Shown here: positions 32,005-44,284 of the stretch, one piece after another
How positions within the stretch are numbered: position 1 is the first letter of the stretch
Layout: each line of letters starts with the position of its first letter
DNA from: Lunularia cruciata
Taxonomy: Eukaryota; Streptophyta; Marchantiopsida; Lunulariales; Lunulariaceae
Assembly: GCA_948567375.1 (NCBI GenBank)
Contig: OX419757.1
Location: forward strand, 18,228,001-18,292,000
Length of the DNA: 64,000 nucleotides
Reading direction: 5' to 3'
Notes under the pieces: generated by a model
What the model was told of the DNA's origin: nothing
Seen by the model: the letters and a program-made list of their open reading frames with translations, nothing else
Database searches by the model: none
Made by a program: the position numbers and the translations under genes

Positions 32005-32694
32005 TGTGACACCCATTTGTGCATGTGTCTAGTATTGTGATATTTAGCTTGGTATTACAAGTACTGAGAGATATTATTTATATAGAGATAAAGGATGGTT
32101 CTACATTATTCATGATTAGCTAAAGTTAGTCATAGCTAAGATAGAGAGAACATTACTTTAGAGTAAGTGGAAAAGATGAGCACCACTATTTTGGATTCTA
32201 GTGTGTTGACTTGGTATTATTCCTAGGTGTTTGGCTTTGAGGAAAGAGTTGAGAACTCTTGGGCCCACAAGCCTTTTTGTTTTGGATTCTTCTATAGTCC
32301 AAGGATAGCCCATGTGATGGAATCCTTAGACTTCACGGTGGGTCAAGATAAGATCATGTGCTTAGTGGAATATGCCCATGTGGATGGATATTCCTTTATA
32401 CTTTTTGACTTTACTTGACTTTAGCCTAGTAACTTGCGTTACTCTAGTAAGTAGTAACTTTGGTACGTAACTATTTCATCAATATATAAACAAGGGGTGA
32501 GGAGGTACTCATCATCCTTTCATTTGAAACTATCTTTCTCTCATTGAGTTCTCTAGTGAGCAATGTCTTGAGTCTTGGAGTGTTAGCCTTGGAGGAGTAT
32601 GATGGAGTTGAGGTTCCTTTCCTTCTTAGTCCATGGTGCACTACCACAATAGACATCAGAGGTTCACCTTGAGTGAGAGACAAGCCGGCTCACA
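32005..32694 (+). mobile_element. Family A LTR (solo or 5' LTR remnant)
   Basis: TGTGACACCC to GCCGGCTCACA, 690 bp. It abuts M RT on the left (AGACC) and M-like non-coding DNA on the right (AGATA), so only a degenerate duplication is possible. It may be a solo LTR or the 5' LTR of A-II separated by a rearrangement. Confidence 0.85.
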
Positions 32695-32942
32695 AGATAG
32701 AGGCCAGCGAGCATCACTTGGATTCTCTTAGCTAGAGTGGGTGTGGTTTGATTGTCATAAGTGCCCAATTGTTGGCAGTTTATAGAGTGATAAATGAAGT
32801 ATTGATCTAAGTTGAGTCGATTTGAGTGGTGTAAACAAGTTAAATTTTGTGGCACTTTAGAGTTTATGTATGACTTATGTGTGGGTTATGTGCCTATAGT
32901 ATGTGATGTTGAAAATGATGTATGTTGTGTAGCAATGTAAAT
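32695..32942 (+). other. M LTR-like non-coding fragment
   Basis: Matches about 9207-9330 (GCGAGCATCAC, TCTTAGCTAGAGTGGGTGTGG), then diverges. No gene. Likely part of the M 3' LTR, with RNase H and integrase lost by deletion. Confidence 0.5.
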
Positions 32943-32971
32943 ATGCATGACATGGACCTTCTTCATCAAGA

Positions 32972-33154
32972 TTGGGAGGGAGAAGATCTAAGACCAAGGA
33001 GTTGTGTGAGGTTTGTGGAATGGAAAGATTTCTAAAAGGACACAAGTGTAATACAGTAAAAACACTTTTGGAGACTTTGGTGAAGGATCTTGGAGAGAGT
33101 CTTAGTACAATTACAAAAATACTTCCACCTTCATCAGCTAGTTCTCAAGATTAG
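32972..33154 (+). pseudogene. 3' part of the pre-gag ORF in A-II
   Basis: Sixty codons match the C-terminal part of the A-IV upstream ORF (44285-44782): GGRRSKTKELCEVCG, LETLVKDLGESLS, PPSSASSQD, with the stop at the same place. The N-terminal zinc knuckle lies before the truncation. Confidence 0.7.
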
Positions 33155-33363
33155 TGATGGAGATAGTTTTTCAACTTATGGATAAACTATCCATGAGGGT
33201 TCAATTAATATGCACTCTAGGATTTGATGTTGCTATAGAAATCTTGGAGTAACCTGAACCTTTTGTGTTCCCTAGGGTGGATTATTCTTAAATGGTGTTA
33301 GTCATGTACAATACTCTTTTAGTTATAGAGTGAGAGAAAAGAGAAAGATAGTGAGGTGCTAAG

Positions 33364-36300
33364 ATGGGGAAACTTCTGATTTTCTTTGGCAAGGATAGAG
33401 AAGATGTGGAGGCCTTTGTGAGAGATTTCAAAAGATCTTGTATAAGAAAAAAAGGGAGCAGAAAGAATGAGTGGATTTTATTATTACCATTTTTTTGAGG
33501 ATGCAACACTTTTTTGAGGATACCAAAAACGAGAAAGAGGAGAGATGGGCAAGAAGAGTCTAGGGAGAGTTTGACTTCAGTACTCATTGAGAACTTTCTT
33601 CTGAATGAGAGTTATGAGCGATTGATGAGTGAAATAACCTTTCTCAAACAAGGAGATGGAGAGAAAGTGAGAGTTTATGTGGAAAGAGTGGAGAAGTTAG
33701 AGTCCAGATTTTGCATAATGTTAAGGAAGGGTCAGGATGATGTGGAGACTACTATGATTGGCATAAGAGCCATGTTCACTAAGAATCTTGTGGGAAAATT
33801 AGAAGCAAGGTGAGATATGAGAAACCTTCTTCCAAGTTTGAAGCTATCCAAATTTGAGTTCATATGGAGAAGAGTTTGGAAGACAATGAGAGTGCTTTGG
33901 TGGTGAAGGAGGTTGTGCATCCTTTTCAAGGTTACAAGTATGGTGGACCTTCTGATAATTTGGTGGCAAGGGTTGCACCACAAGTAGTAGTTGATCCAGT
34001 TCTTGCACCTCTACCAAAAGATCTACTTCAAACCATCACAAATCAACTTGCAGATCTCAAGATCTCAAGATCAATGTGGTGTAACTATGGGAGAAGAGAC
34101 AGGTGGATCAAAATGTAGGGAGAGGGCCTAGGAGTTATGGAAACTATCCATATAGAGGAGGCCAACCAGCCAAAAATTTCAATGATAGAAATTGTTTTGG
34201 TTGTGGAAGAAGAGGCCATATCCAAAGGAATTGCCCAAATTTTACTTATCATGGAAGAAGGGGTTATGAGGGAGCCAATAGAGGGAAAGAGAGAGGTAGT
34301 GAATCCCAAGTGGCTCCTAATCCAAAAAATGCAAGGAGATAGCATTTATAGATGTGGTTGAGAGCAAGTATGAGACGGGGGAGTGCCCAAAAACCAAAAA
34401 TCTTAATTTGGAGCTTTTGGCACAAGAGAAGAAGAGAGCTCATTTTGAGAGGATGTGCACTCTTCTCAAAGATTTACTCCTAGCCAAGATACTCCAAGGA
34501 AAAAGTTGGGGATGGAGAACTTCTTGATATCAAAGCAACAATGGAACTACAATGTCTTAGAAGATGCTAGTAGTCACAAGGCAAATCATCATAATGGGCC
34601 AATTGATTGCTTTGAATCCTACTTTGAGAAAGGAGCTTAGAGGTGATTTAAATTCTACAATGAGCAATAGGAAGAAGAAAACAAAAGCTCTTGTATCAAT
34701 GGAGGTAGTGGATGCCCAGCCAACACCATAGAAGGCTTGTGAATATGCCTCCAAGATTGATATGAGAGTGAATGGTCATAGGATCAAGGTTGCACTTGTT
34801 GATGGTGAATCTATAGTGAATGCCATGTTAGAAAGGTTGATGGAGAAGTTGGGTATGATACTCTCCAGAACTTCAACATTTGTGGTGAGCATGGCAAACA
34901 AGCACCTAGCTAGACCAGTAAGGATGATGGATATGGTGGTAGTTTCAGTTATGGAAGTTCAAAATCTCATGACTTTCCAAGTCTTGAAGGATTCAAGCTA
35001 TGACTTATTTCTTGGGAGGCCATGGTTGATATAGATAGAGAGGAGGTTATATACCCTCAAGTATGGTCAAAATGTTACCAAGGAGGGGTGAGATTTGAGG
35101 AATTTTCTGCAAGTTCATCCATGTGTTTGCTTTCAATTACAAGGATCTAAAGGAAGTCACCTTGGAAGAGCACAAGATAGAAGTGGAGTCACATGCAAGA
35201 CTAGTCTGCCAAAAAATGTTGCATTAGCTCCCAATAGCTTTGGTTGTGAAAGAGGAGATTGATAAGCTCAAGGAGGTAAGCTTTATCTTTGAGATGGAGA
35301 ATTTAGAATGGGTGTCTCTAATTGTCATTGTGAAGAAAAATAATGGTAAGCTTTGGGTATATGTGGATAACAAGAAGCTCAATGTTGTTACCAAGAAGTA
35401 CTACTACCCTTTACCATTCATTGATGAGATCTTTGGGGAGGTTGCAAGTCATGAGAGTTATAATTTTGGAGATTGTTATAGTGAGTATAACCAAATCAAG
35501 ATTGCACCAAAGCATCAACAATGCACCACATGCATTGCACCTTTGGAGACTTATGCTTTCCAGGTCATGCCTTTTGGGCTTTGAAATGCTCCAACCACAT
35601 TATAATGGTTCATGAATAAAGTCTTTGAACCTTTCATTGGGAAATTTATGAGAGACTTCATTGATGAATTTTGTGTTGATGGGAGCAAGGAGGAGCTCTT
35701 TAAGCACCTAACTAAGGTCTTGTAATGCTTGGATGAAGCAAATGCATCACTCAACCCAAAGAAATGCATTTTTGGTTGTAAAGAAGGTCTACTTTTGGGG
35801 CACATCATCTCCAAGGATGGAATAGCAGTTGATCTTGAGAAGGTGAGGAAAATCTCAGATCTTCCATTCCCTTCAAGTTTGACAAAGTTATGTCAATTCT
35901 TGGGGATGGTGGGGTTCTATATGAGGTTTATCATCTCATTTTCCAACAAGGCTTATGCATTGACCATCTACATGAAGAAGGGTGTAGAATATATGGTGCT
36001 TTTGGAGGACAAGGAGGCTCTCAAAGCTTTTGAGGACCTCAAGCAATCCTTTGTTGTAGCTCCAATTCTTGCTAAACCTGATTGGAGTAAGCCTTTCATC
36101 CTCTACATAGATGCTTCCAATGTAGCTATAGGATGCACTCTTAGTCAATTAGACCAAGATGGCATGATCATCCAATAGCTTATGTTAGTAGATAGATGGT
36201 TTCAACAGAAAATAACTACTAAGTCATGGAGAGAGAAGGGTTGGTAGTGATCTTTGGTCTAAAGAAGTTTAGACACAACTTGATTGGAGGGAAAGCCACC

Positions 36301-37796
36301 ATTTTCATTGATCACAAGGCTTTGAAGTACATCTTCAACAAGCCTAATGTGGAAGGGAGGCTAGCAAGGTGCATGATACTCTTGTTTGACTATGCTTTCA
36401 CCATTGAGGATAGACCAGGGAAGAAACATGCAAATGTTGATCTTTTATCTAGGGCCTATGATCATGATAGAGATGAACTTGTGGATGATTCCTTCTCGGA
36501 TGAGGAGCTCATGACAATCTCAATCACTCAAGAGGTTCCAATGGAGTACAAGGAGATTTTGGACTTTGTTACAAGAGGTAACTATCAAGAAGTGATGCAT
36601 GCTAAGGAGAGGAAGGCCCTTGTAGCAAGATCTAGACCTTACACAATGGTGGAGGATATTCTTTTCTCCAAGGAGAAAATGGTCTAATTTGAAGAGAAAT
36701 GGCCAAGGAAGAGTCTATTTTACTCATAAAGGAGTTTCATGAAGGTGTGGAGGACACTTTGTAGGAAAGGTGACTGCTTTCAAGATTCTAGATGTAGGTT
36801 ACCACTTGAGAGGGATTTTCAAGGATTGTCTTGAGTATTGCAAAACTAGTCATGTTTGTCAAGCTTTTGCTAGAAAGTTTACCTCCACCCCACCACTTAG
36901 ATCAATCTAGGATCTTTTTAAAAGTGGGGAATTGATTTTATAGGTCCTCTCAATAGAAAACCAAGGAACAATTGGTGTATTGTGGTAGTTACTAATCATC
37001 TTACCAAGTGGGTCGAGGCTAGACCATTAAGGTACAAGAATGAAGATGAAGTTTGTAGATTTCTTTATGAATGCATTATCACTAGGTTTAAGTGCCCTTT
37101 GAAGTTGATTTCTGATGAGGAGGAGAGTTTACAAGAAGCATTACTACATCCATGTTATGCCATTTCTCTATCACACAAAGAGTAACTACATTCTATAAGC
37201 CAAATTCCAATGGCTTGGCAGAGAGAACCAATCAGACCTTGTGCATGATGTAAGCCAAAGATGCACAAATGGAGGAGGCTAAACATCATTGGGACAAGAG
37301 GATTCATGCAGTTTTGTGGGACTATAAGATAACCATGAAGACTTCCATCGGATATTCTCCATTTCAATTGGTATATGGTATTGAGTCTACTTTACCTATT
37401 CACTTTGATCTTCCTACCTTCCAAAGCATTCATAGGAGATTGAAGAAAGCACAAGAAGGTGATGCAAAGAAGTCAAGGAAGGATCAACGCATGGAATTAG
37501 AAGAGGCACAAGTAGTTGCTATGGTTTGAGTAGAGCAAGCCCAAAGGAAACAAAAGGAGAGCTATGACAAGAATCAAGGCAAGAAGAAGGTGAAGCCTTT
37601 CAAAGAAGGTGATTGGGTAATGTTGTTTGATTCCATTCAATTCAAGAGAGTGCAAAAGAAATTTTTGCCTAAGTACTTTGGACCTTTCATAGTGGAGAAG
37701 GTATGGGCCAATTACACCTATGATCTCAAGGAGTTGTGAGGAAGAAACTTTGATAGGATAAACCATAATAAGTTGAGGATGTATCATAGAAGGTAA
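33364..37796 (+). pseudogene. gag-pol of A-II, broken
   Basis: All blocks of the A-IV polyprotein appear in order with many stops and shifts: gag from ATG 33364 (MGKLLIFFGKDREDVEAFVR), zinc knuckle CFGCGRRGHIQRNC with intact His (about 34196-34237), protease core DGES (about 34801), RT (35240-35900), RNase H (about 36080-36470) and integrase with the C-terminal module to about 37796. The RT catalytic pair is altered, FIDEFCVDG (about 35660), so it was inactive even apart from the stops. Confidence 0.9.
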
Positions 37797-37844
37797 AGAG
37801 ACCTTCACATTGAGGACAAAGTGAAAACTTAATCCAAGAGTACA

Positions 37845-38526
37845 TGTAATACCCATTTGTGCATGTGTGTGGTATTAAGTTTGGTGTTACAAGTACTTAA
37901 GGGATATTATTTATATAAAGATAAAGGATAGTTCTACCTTAGTCGTGATTAGCTAAAGTTAGTCATAACTAAGATAGAGGGGATCTTACTTTAGAGGAAG
38001 AAGAAAAGATGAGCACCACTATTATGGGTTCTAGTGTATTGACTTGGTATTATTCCTAGGTGTTTGGCTTTGAAGAAAGAGTTGAGAACTCTTGGATCCA
38101 CAAGCCTTTTTGTTTCAAATTCTTCTATAGTCCAAGGATAGCCCATGTGAAGGAATCTTTGACTTAGTGGTTAGGTCAAGATAAGACCACATGCTTAGTA
38201 GTATATTCCCATGAGTATCAATATTCCTTTAGCTTTTTGACTTTATTTGACTTTTAGCCTAGTAACTTGAGTTACTCTAGTAATTAGTAACTTTGGTGCG
38301 TAACTATTTCACAAATATATAAACTAGGGATGAGGAAGTACTCATCATCCTTTCATTTGCACCTATTTGTCTCTCATTGAGTTCTCTAGTGAGTGAAGCT
38401 TGAGTCTTGGAGTGTTAGCTTTGGAGGAGTATGATGGAGTTGGGATTCCTTGCCTTCTTAGTCCATGGTGCACTACTATAATAACCATCAAAGGTTCATC
38501 CTTAGTGAGAGACAGGCGGGCTCATA
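37845..38526 (+). repeat. 3' LTR of A-II
   Basis: Starts TGTAATACCC after CCAAGAGTACA and ends GCGGGCTCATA, with the terminal CA mutated. A shortened TTAAGTTTGG start region marks a small deletion relative to other A LTRs. Confidence 0.85.
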
Positions 38527-39064
38527 GTCCATACTTCCAAGTAGTTTTGTCTCAAGCATTGGACAAACTCCACCATGGAGTTGAAATGTGGTACTACATC
38601 ACCTCCACTAGCTCCACCAATGCTATTAGAGCTAGAACTCATAAGTACTACCAACCAAGCTGAAGTGATCAAGATGAAATTTAGAGACCAATACTATCTC
38701 CATAGCTTAATCTCCTCCAAGTGAGCTCTCCTAAAATTGTGATAGTCATCTATCGGTGGACCTTCCAAGTGTTGAAAAAACCTCTTCTATGCCATGAAAG
38801 GTGTGAACAAAGTCAAGTTCCACATATGCTACAAATCACACCAACTATCAAGCTCTTAAATGAAATGATCCAACTCAATGGTACCCACTATACCAAAGTG
38901 ATGCTTAGGGGCCTTTGGAGGTCCCATAAATCTCATCCATGTTCCATAATAATGGTATAGACACACCAAGTACACTCTCAACCAAATTAGCTCCTATGTC
39001 AAACTCTAACTCATAGTCAATGTCCTACCTCATTGGGACCTAAGATACAGGTTGATACTGAGCA
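38527..39064 (-). pseudogene. Family M gag fragment, inverted
   Basis: Reverse complement of about 24400-24950: the same order of an ACTCCAACTCAGAGTC-like block, the GGGACCTAAGATA stretch and the Ser/Gly-rich gag part (AGCTCCACCA, CTAGTTCT). Several stops. It shows that family M has more than one copy in this window. Bounded by an A LTR on the left and a C LTR end at 39065. Confidence 0.7.
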
Positions 39065-39656
39065 TGTGACAACCTAGCAAGTATCAATTTTATGATAATC
39101 AACAAGTAATAGTTCTTTCCCATAAAGAAACAAGTCATAAATAGTCAAATACAAAGTAAAATGTCACAAATAGTTCTTCTTGGTTGTGTCTTTAATCTCT
39201 CAGGTGGAAACCACACCCAAAAGAGAGTAACAAGTACTCAATACGCAATCTTGTCACAAATCATAACACCCATAATCGCAATTCATCTAATTCTTCCCAA
39301 AAAGTTCTTGTGATGATTCAATTCTTCCTAAATAAGGTGACTTCACTATGAAATGACTTTGCCTCTGAATATGCATTCCAACCCTCCACTAAAGGCATAA
39401 CTTCCTCAATTGAAATTGCTTTGCATCAATCCATTGTTGCACTCACAAATGTAGTATTCTATCAACACTACAATTCCTCATAGATTTGTCAAGGCATTGC
39501 TTTGATTGCTATCCACTAAGGATCAAACACATAGAATGAAATTAATACTATAGAATCCAACATCCAACACACTCATTGACTGCAATTCAAACTTCTCCAA
39601 ACACTCACAAACACAAACATAGGATTGATACTTTGAATCAAGCTGAAACTATGAGA
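39065..39656 (-). repeat. C LTR 3'-end fragment
   Basis: Matches 10383-10970 (TGTGACAACC start, GGTAGAAACCACACCCAAAA-like block, CCACCCCTCCACT-like block, AATCAAGCT). It covers only the R/U5 side. It stops near 39656, where A-family pol begins without any duplication. It could be the 3' LTR remnant of the C copy whose gag is at 41804-42691. Confidence 0.75.
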
Positions 39657-39977
39657 ATTGGATGCCCTTTAAAGTTGGAGATAGAGGAGGAGAGTTTACA
39701 AGGAGCATCACCACAATCGTGCTATAACATTTCTCTATCACACATAGAGTATCTACATCCTACAAGCCAAAATCCAATGGCTTGGCAAAGAGAACCAATC
39801 AGACCTTGTGCATGATGTTTGCCAAAGATGCAAAAATGGAGGGGGCTAAATATCATTGGTAGAAGAGGATTCACGCAATATTGTGGGAGTATAGGATAGC
39901 TATGAAGACTTCCACCAAATATTCTCCATTTCAATTGGTATATGGTATTGAGTCTACCTTACATATTCACTTTGATC
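39657..39977 (+). pseudogene. Integrase fragment of A-III, first part
   Basis: Corresponds to A-IV 49138-49462, including the GRCPL-type entry (GCPLKLE), a degraded SDRGGE site, the NGLAERTN stretch in another frame (about 39776-39800) and the YSPFQLVYGIES block (about 39925-39950). Several frameshifts. Confidence 0.8.
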
Positions 39978-40674
39978 TATGAGCCAACCTATCTCTCACT
40001 CAAGATGAACCTCTGATGGTTATTATGGTAGCACACAATAGACTTGAAAGGCAAAGAACTCCAACTCCATCATACTCCTCCAAGGCTTACACTCCAAGAC
40101 TCAAAACATTGCTCACTAGAGAACTCAATGAGAGAGAGATAGTTGCAAATGAAAGGATGATGAGTACTTCCTCACCCCTTGTTTATACACTTGTGAAATA
40201 GTTACACACTATAGTTACTTTCTACCATAGTAACTCAAGTTACTAGGCTAAAAGTCAAGTCAAGTCAAGTCAAAAAGTATAAAGGAATATACATCCACAT
40301 AGGTATATTCCACTAAGCATGTGATCTTATCTTGACCCAACCACTAAGTCAAGGATTCCTTCACATGGGCTATCCTTGGACTATAAATGAATCCAAAACA
40401 AAAAGGCTTGCGGACCCAAGAGTTCTCAATTCTTTCCTCAAAGCCAACCACCTAGGAATAATACTGAGTCAACACACTAGAATCCAAAACAGTGGTGCTC
40501 ATCTTTTCCACTTCCTCTAAATTAAAGTCCACACTATCTTAGCTATGACTAACTTTAGCTAATCATGACTAATGTAGAATCATCATTTATCTCTATATTA
40601 ATGATACCTCTCAAGTATTTGTAATACCAAGCTAAATATCACAATACCACACACCTGCACAAATGGGTGTTATA
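39978..40674 (-). mobile_element. Family A solo LTR, inverted
   Basis: A complete A LTR on the minus strand (697 bp) with ends TGTA mutated to TATA and GCTCATA. It is inserted into the A-III integrase at CTTTGATC, which is duplicated. An A element therefore inserted into another A element and recombined to a solo LTR. Confidence 0.9.
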
Positions 40675-41111
40675 GATCTTCCTACCTTCCAAAGCATTCA
40701 TAGGAGATTGAAGAAAGCACAAGGAGGTGATGCAAAGAAGTCAAGGAAGGATCGACTCATGAAATTGGAGGAGGCAAGAGCAGTTGCTATGGTTTGAGTG
40801 AAGCAAGATTAAAGGAAACAAAAGGAGAGCTATGACAAGAGGCAATGCAAGAAGAAGATGGGGTCCTTCAAAGAAGGTGATCAGGTAATGTTGTTTGATT
40901 CCATTCAATTTAAGAGAGTGCAAAAGAAGTTTTTGCCTAAGTACTTTCGACCTTTCATAGTGGAGAAGTGTGGTGTAATTATACCTTTGATCTCAAGGAG
41001 TTGAGAGGAAGATATTTTGATAGGATTAACCATGATAAGTTGAAGATGTATCATAGAAGGTAGAGAGACCTTCCCTTTGAGGATGAAGTAAAATCTTAGT
41101 ATGGGAGTAAA
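40675..41111 (+). pseudogene. Pol C-terminal fragment of A-III
   Basis: Matches A-IV 49457-49895: LPTFQSIHRRLKKAQ-like start, stop at about 40798, RQGKKK-like basic patch, a YFGPFIVEK-like block degraded to YFRPFIVEK, and the end of pol near 41060. Confidence 0.8.
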
Positions 41112-41803
41112 TGTAACACCTATTTGTGCATGTATGTACTATTGTGATATTTAGTTTGATATTATAAGTATTTGAGAGATATTATTTATATAGAGATAAA
41201 GGATGGTTCTACATTAGTCATGATTAGCTAAAGTTATTCATAACTAGAATAGAGAGGACCTTACTTTAGAGGAAGTGGAAAAGATGAGCATCACTATTGT
41301 GGGTTCTAGTGTATTGACTTGGTATTATTCCTAGGTGTTTAGCTTTGAGGAATTGAATTGAGACCTCTTGGACCCACAAGCCTTTTTGTTTTAGATTCTT
41401 GTATAGTCCAAGGAAAGCCCATGTGAAGGAATCCTTGACGTAGCAGTTGGATCAAGATAAGACCACATGCTTAGGAGAATATTCCCATCAGTATGGATAT
41501 TCCTTTAGACTTTTGACATTATTTGACTTTTAGCCTAGTAACTTGATTTACTTTGATAATTAATCACTTTGGTGTTTGACTATTTCACAAGTATGTAAAC
41601 TAGAAGTGAGGAGGTACTCATCATATTTTCATTTACAACTATCTCTCTCTCATTGAGTTCTCTAGTGAGAAATGGTTTGGGTCTTGGAGTGTTAGCCTTG
41701 GAAGAGAATGATGGAGTTGGGGTTGTTTGCCTTCTTATTCTATGGTGAACTACCATAATAGCCATCAGAGGTTCATTTTGAATGAGAGACAAGCCAACTC
41801 ACA
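41112..41803 (+). repeat. 3' LTR of A-III
   Basis: TGTAACACCT to CCAACTCACA, 692 bp, considerably diverged from the A-IV LTRs. Confidence 0.85.
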
Positions 41804-42691
41804 TATTGTACATATTTGACTAGAGGCTTTGGGTTGGGTGGTTGAGGGCATTGATTTCCAATGTGGCCCAAACCTTTACAATTTCCACAAAGTGGAACAT
41901 ACCTAATTTGATGCCTTAGCTCAGGACAACTTAGATACCAATGGCCCATGGAGCCATAATTCTAACATGCTCTTGGTGCAACATTTTGAGGCCTATTTTG
42001 GCTACCCATTGGTAGTCTTTGTTGAGGAGTATTATTGGTATACTCCCTAGGTCTATACCTTGGACTTGGGTACAATGTGCTTGCTTGAGGATGTACCTCT
42101 TGTGTTTGGTACATGGTTTCGTCTTCCTTATTTTGGTCCCAACCTGGAACCCAATCAATTTGCTACATTAGATATGTACATTTAGTTTTGGTAAAACACT
42201 CAATGTTGGCATGGCGTGACTTGCCACATGCAATGCACCATACATTTGGTCATCCATATGAAGGAGGTTGTCTTTGGTCCTTCATCCCAATCATTTGGAT
42301 TTTGAAATCCACAAACTCTTCAATAAGAGTCTCCAGCTTATTGTTTGTCTTATTTACAACTTTAGCTGGGAGTGTCAATACTTTCTTGCCTCCTTGCCTT
42401 CTAATCCTTCTTGGCTTTGAGTCTTCTTTGGATTCTAAAGAAGAAATAGAGGTCATAGAGGATTCTTTAAAAAAATTGGAAGTACTATGAGAAACTCTTT
42501 GTCATGGCTTCTTGCCTTTCTTCACTTGATTTCTTTGGTTACCAAATGAATGAGAATGGGCCACCTCATATCAGGTGCCATGTTTGAGTACTTTGTCCAC
42601 ATAAGTTACATTCCTCTCCTTGGTAAATATGCAAATCTCTTGTGATAATCTGCCAAGAAACCAAGTGATGGCTTGGGCATCAAAGTAATCC
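41804..42691 (-). pseudogene. Family C gag fragment (C-II)
   Basis: Collinear with C-I 18372-19240 on the same strand: knuckle regions (about 41870-41990 and 42180-42240), a Ser/Lys-rich stretch (SSLESKEDSKPRRIRRQGGK) and capsid part (AQAITWFLGRLSQEICIFTK, about 42600-42680). It stops at the C-III LTR, which is inserted at TAATCC. The left side ends at the A-III LTR without a duplication. Confidence 0.85.
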
Positions 42692-43167
42692 TGTGACAAC
42701 CCGGCAAATATCACTTTTGCGGTAATCAGGTAAGTAAAGTTTGTTCCCGTAGAGATACGAGTCAAAAATGTCTAAATACAAAGTCAAACAATAACAATGT
42801 AGTTCTTCTTGAGTTCTTCTTTAGTCTCTCAGGTAGAAACCACACCCAAAAGAGAGTAACAAGCACTGATTTGCAGCCTCGTCACAAATTCACACTTCTT
42901 AATCACAACACTTTCAATTCTTTCCAAACAATCTTGATTGTGATGATTTAGGCTCTCCCGAAAATGGCACTTCATTGCAAAATGACTTTGCCTCAGAATT
43001 GTGTTCCACCCCTCCACTGAAGGCACAACTTCCTTGATCAAAATTGCTTCACATCAACTTCACACTACACTCACAAATGCAGAATACTACCAACACTACA
43101 TGTGGTACCCACGTTTTTTGTTTTTCTATGGTTAGTAGTGTTTAAGAGATGAATTAAGCACTAAAAG

Positions 43168-43416
43168 TTGAATTGCGGACAAAGAATGGATGGAAGTAAC
43201 TTTGGAGGAAAGCCAAAGAAGCTGACATTGGACCCGATGATGGAGGTACTTGGAAGAGGAGTACGCCAAAAAAAGTCCGAAGATCATTATCTTTGGGTTG
43301 GAAGACGCAAGAAAGACAAAGACCGTTTAACAACCTCTGTACGTGGCAAGAAAGTACATTTCAAGAAATGGCAGGGGCGGAATAAGCATGTCTTGACAGT
43401 GACCAGGAGTGCACAC
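43168..43416 (+). pseudogene. LTR ORF of C-IV, first segment
   Basis: Begins near MDGSNFGGKPKKLT (ATG 43186) and matches the C-V frame from 52224 codon by codon until A-IV interrupts it at RSAH. The rest follows at 50575. Confidence 0.75.
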
Positions 43417-44095
43417 TGTAACACCCATTTGTGCATGTGTGTGGTATTGTGATATTTAGCTTGGTATTACAAGTACTTAAGAGATATTATTTATATAGAG
43501 ATAAAGGATGGTTCTATATTAGTCATGGTTAGCTAAAGTTAGTCATAGCTAAGATAGATGGGACCTTACTTTAGAGGAAGTAGAAAAGATGAGCACCACT
43601 ATTTTGGATTTTAGTGTGTTGACTTGGTATTATTCCTAGGTGTTTGGCTTTGGGGAAAGAGTTGAGAACTCTTGGGCCCGCAAGCCTTTTTGTTTTGGAT
43701 TCTTCTTTAGTCCAAGGATAGCCCATGTGAAGGAATCCTTGCTTTAGTGGTTGGGTCAAGATAAGGGGAATATGCCCATGTGAATGGATATTCCTTTCTA
43801 CTTTTTGACTTTACTTGACTTTTAGTCTAGTAACTTGAGTTACTACGGTAATTAGTAACTTTGGTACGTAACTATTTCACAAGTATATAAACAAGGAGTG
43901 AGGAGGAACTCATCATCCTTTCATTTGCAACTATCTCTCTCTCATTGAGTTCTCTAGTGAGCAATGTCTTGAGTCTTGGAGTGTTAGCCTTGGAGGAGTA
44001 TGATAGAGTTGGGGTTCCTTGCCTTCTTAGTCCATGGTGCGCTACCATAATAGCCATCAGAGGTTCATCCTAAGTGAGAGACAGGCCGGCTCACA
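43417..44095 (+). repeat. 5' LTR of A-IV
   Basis: TGTAACACCC to CCGGCTCACA. A TATATAAA box is at 43884-43891, giving U3 of about 470 bp. The sequence following ACAAGGAGTGAGGAGG is the probable R start. Confidence 0.97.
43884..43891 (+). promoter_or_regulatory. TATA box of A-IV 5' LTR
   Basis: TATATAAA, conserved in nearly all A LTRs here (1448, 50363; partly mutated in the oldest). A pyrimidine-rich CATCCTTTCATTTGCAACTA stretch lies downstream. Confidence 0.8.
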
Positions 44096-44099
44096 TTTT

Positions 44100-44118
44100 T
44101 GGTTCCGTTGCCGGGACC
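44100..44118 (+). other. Primer-binding site of A-IV
   Basis: TGGTTCCGTTGCCGGGACC begins four bases after the LTR. It differs at a few bases from the tRNA-Asp primer site TGGCGCCGTTGCCGGGGA known from Athila elements. Which tRNA primes is inferred. Confidence 0.7.
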
Positions 44119-44284
44119 TCTCTAGAAGGGAGGGACGCCCTGGAGTTGTGATCAAGTGTGCAAAATTTCAGAGGACTGTGACGTATTGGTTGGGAGATTT
44201 GAATGACATTGTGAGGAAGGGTCAATTCTGCAGAGTGGAGATCTCATGCATGAGAAGTTTGAGATCAACAAAAAGCATGTTTGA

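Larger units (their letters stand above)
32943..38526 (+). mobile_element. Family A copy A-II, 5' truncated
   Basis: Homology to A-IV starts inside the upstream ORF (about 44575 equivalent) and runs through gag-pol to a complete 3' LTR at 37845-38526. The 5' LTR and first leader half are absent at this junction. The right flank is an inverted M fragment, with no target duplication. Confidence 0.85.
39657..41803 (+). mobile_element. Family A fragment A-III with nested solo LTR
   Basis: The integrase 3' half (39657-39977), interrupted by an inverted A solo LTR (39978-40674), continues with the pol end (40675-41111) and the 3' LTR (41112-41803). GATC at 39974-39977 and again at 40675-40678 is the duplication of the nested LTR. 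The 5' side is missing. Confidence 0.85.

Noticed and set aside
43101-43416. Short repeat next to A-IV considered as the A-IV target duplication extended
   Set aside because: It is the first 316 bp of the C-IV LTR, recognised by its TGTGGTACCC start and by collinearity with 52138-52450.
43872-44057. A 61-codon antisense open frame conserved in A LTRs (also 1436, 7279, 32471, 40016, 41580, 50351, 63496)
   Set aside because: It is conserved only because the LTR DNA is conserved. It runs against the LTR transcript across the TATA-to-leader segment, and there is no codon-level sign of selection visible. The neighbouring 62-codon antisense frame (43571-43759 and equivalents) was rejected for the same reason.
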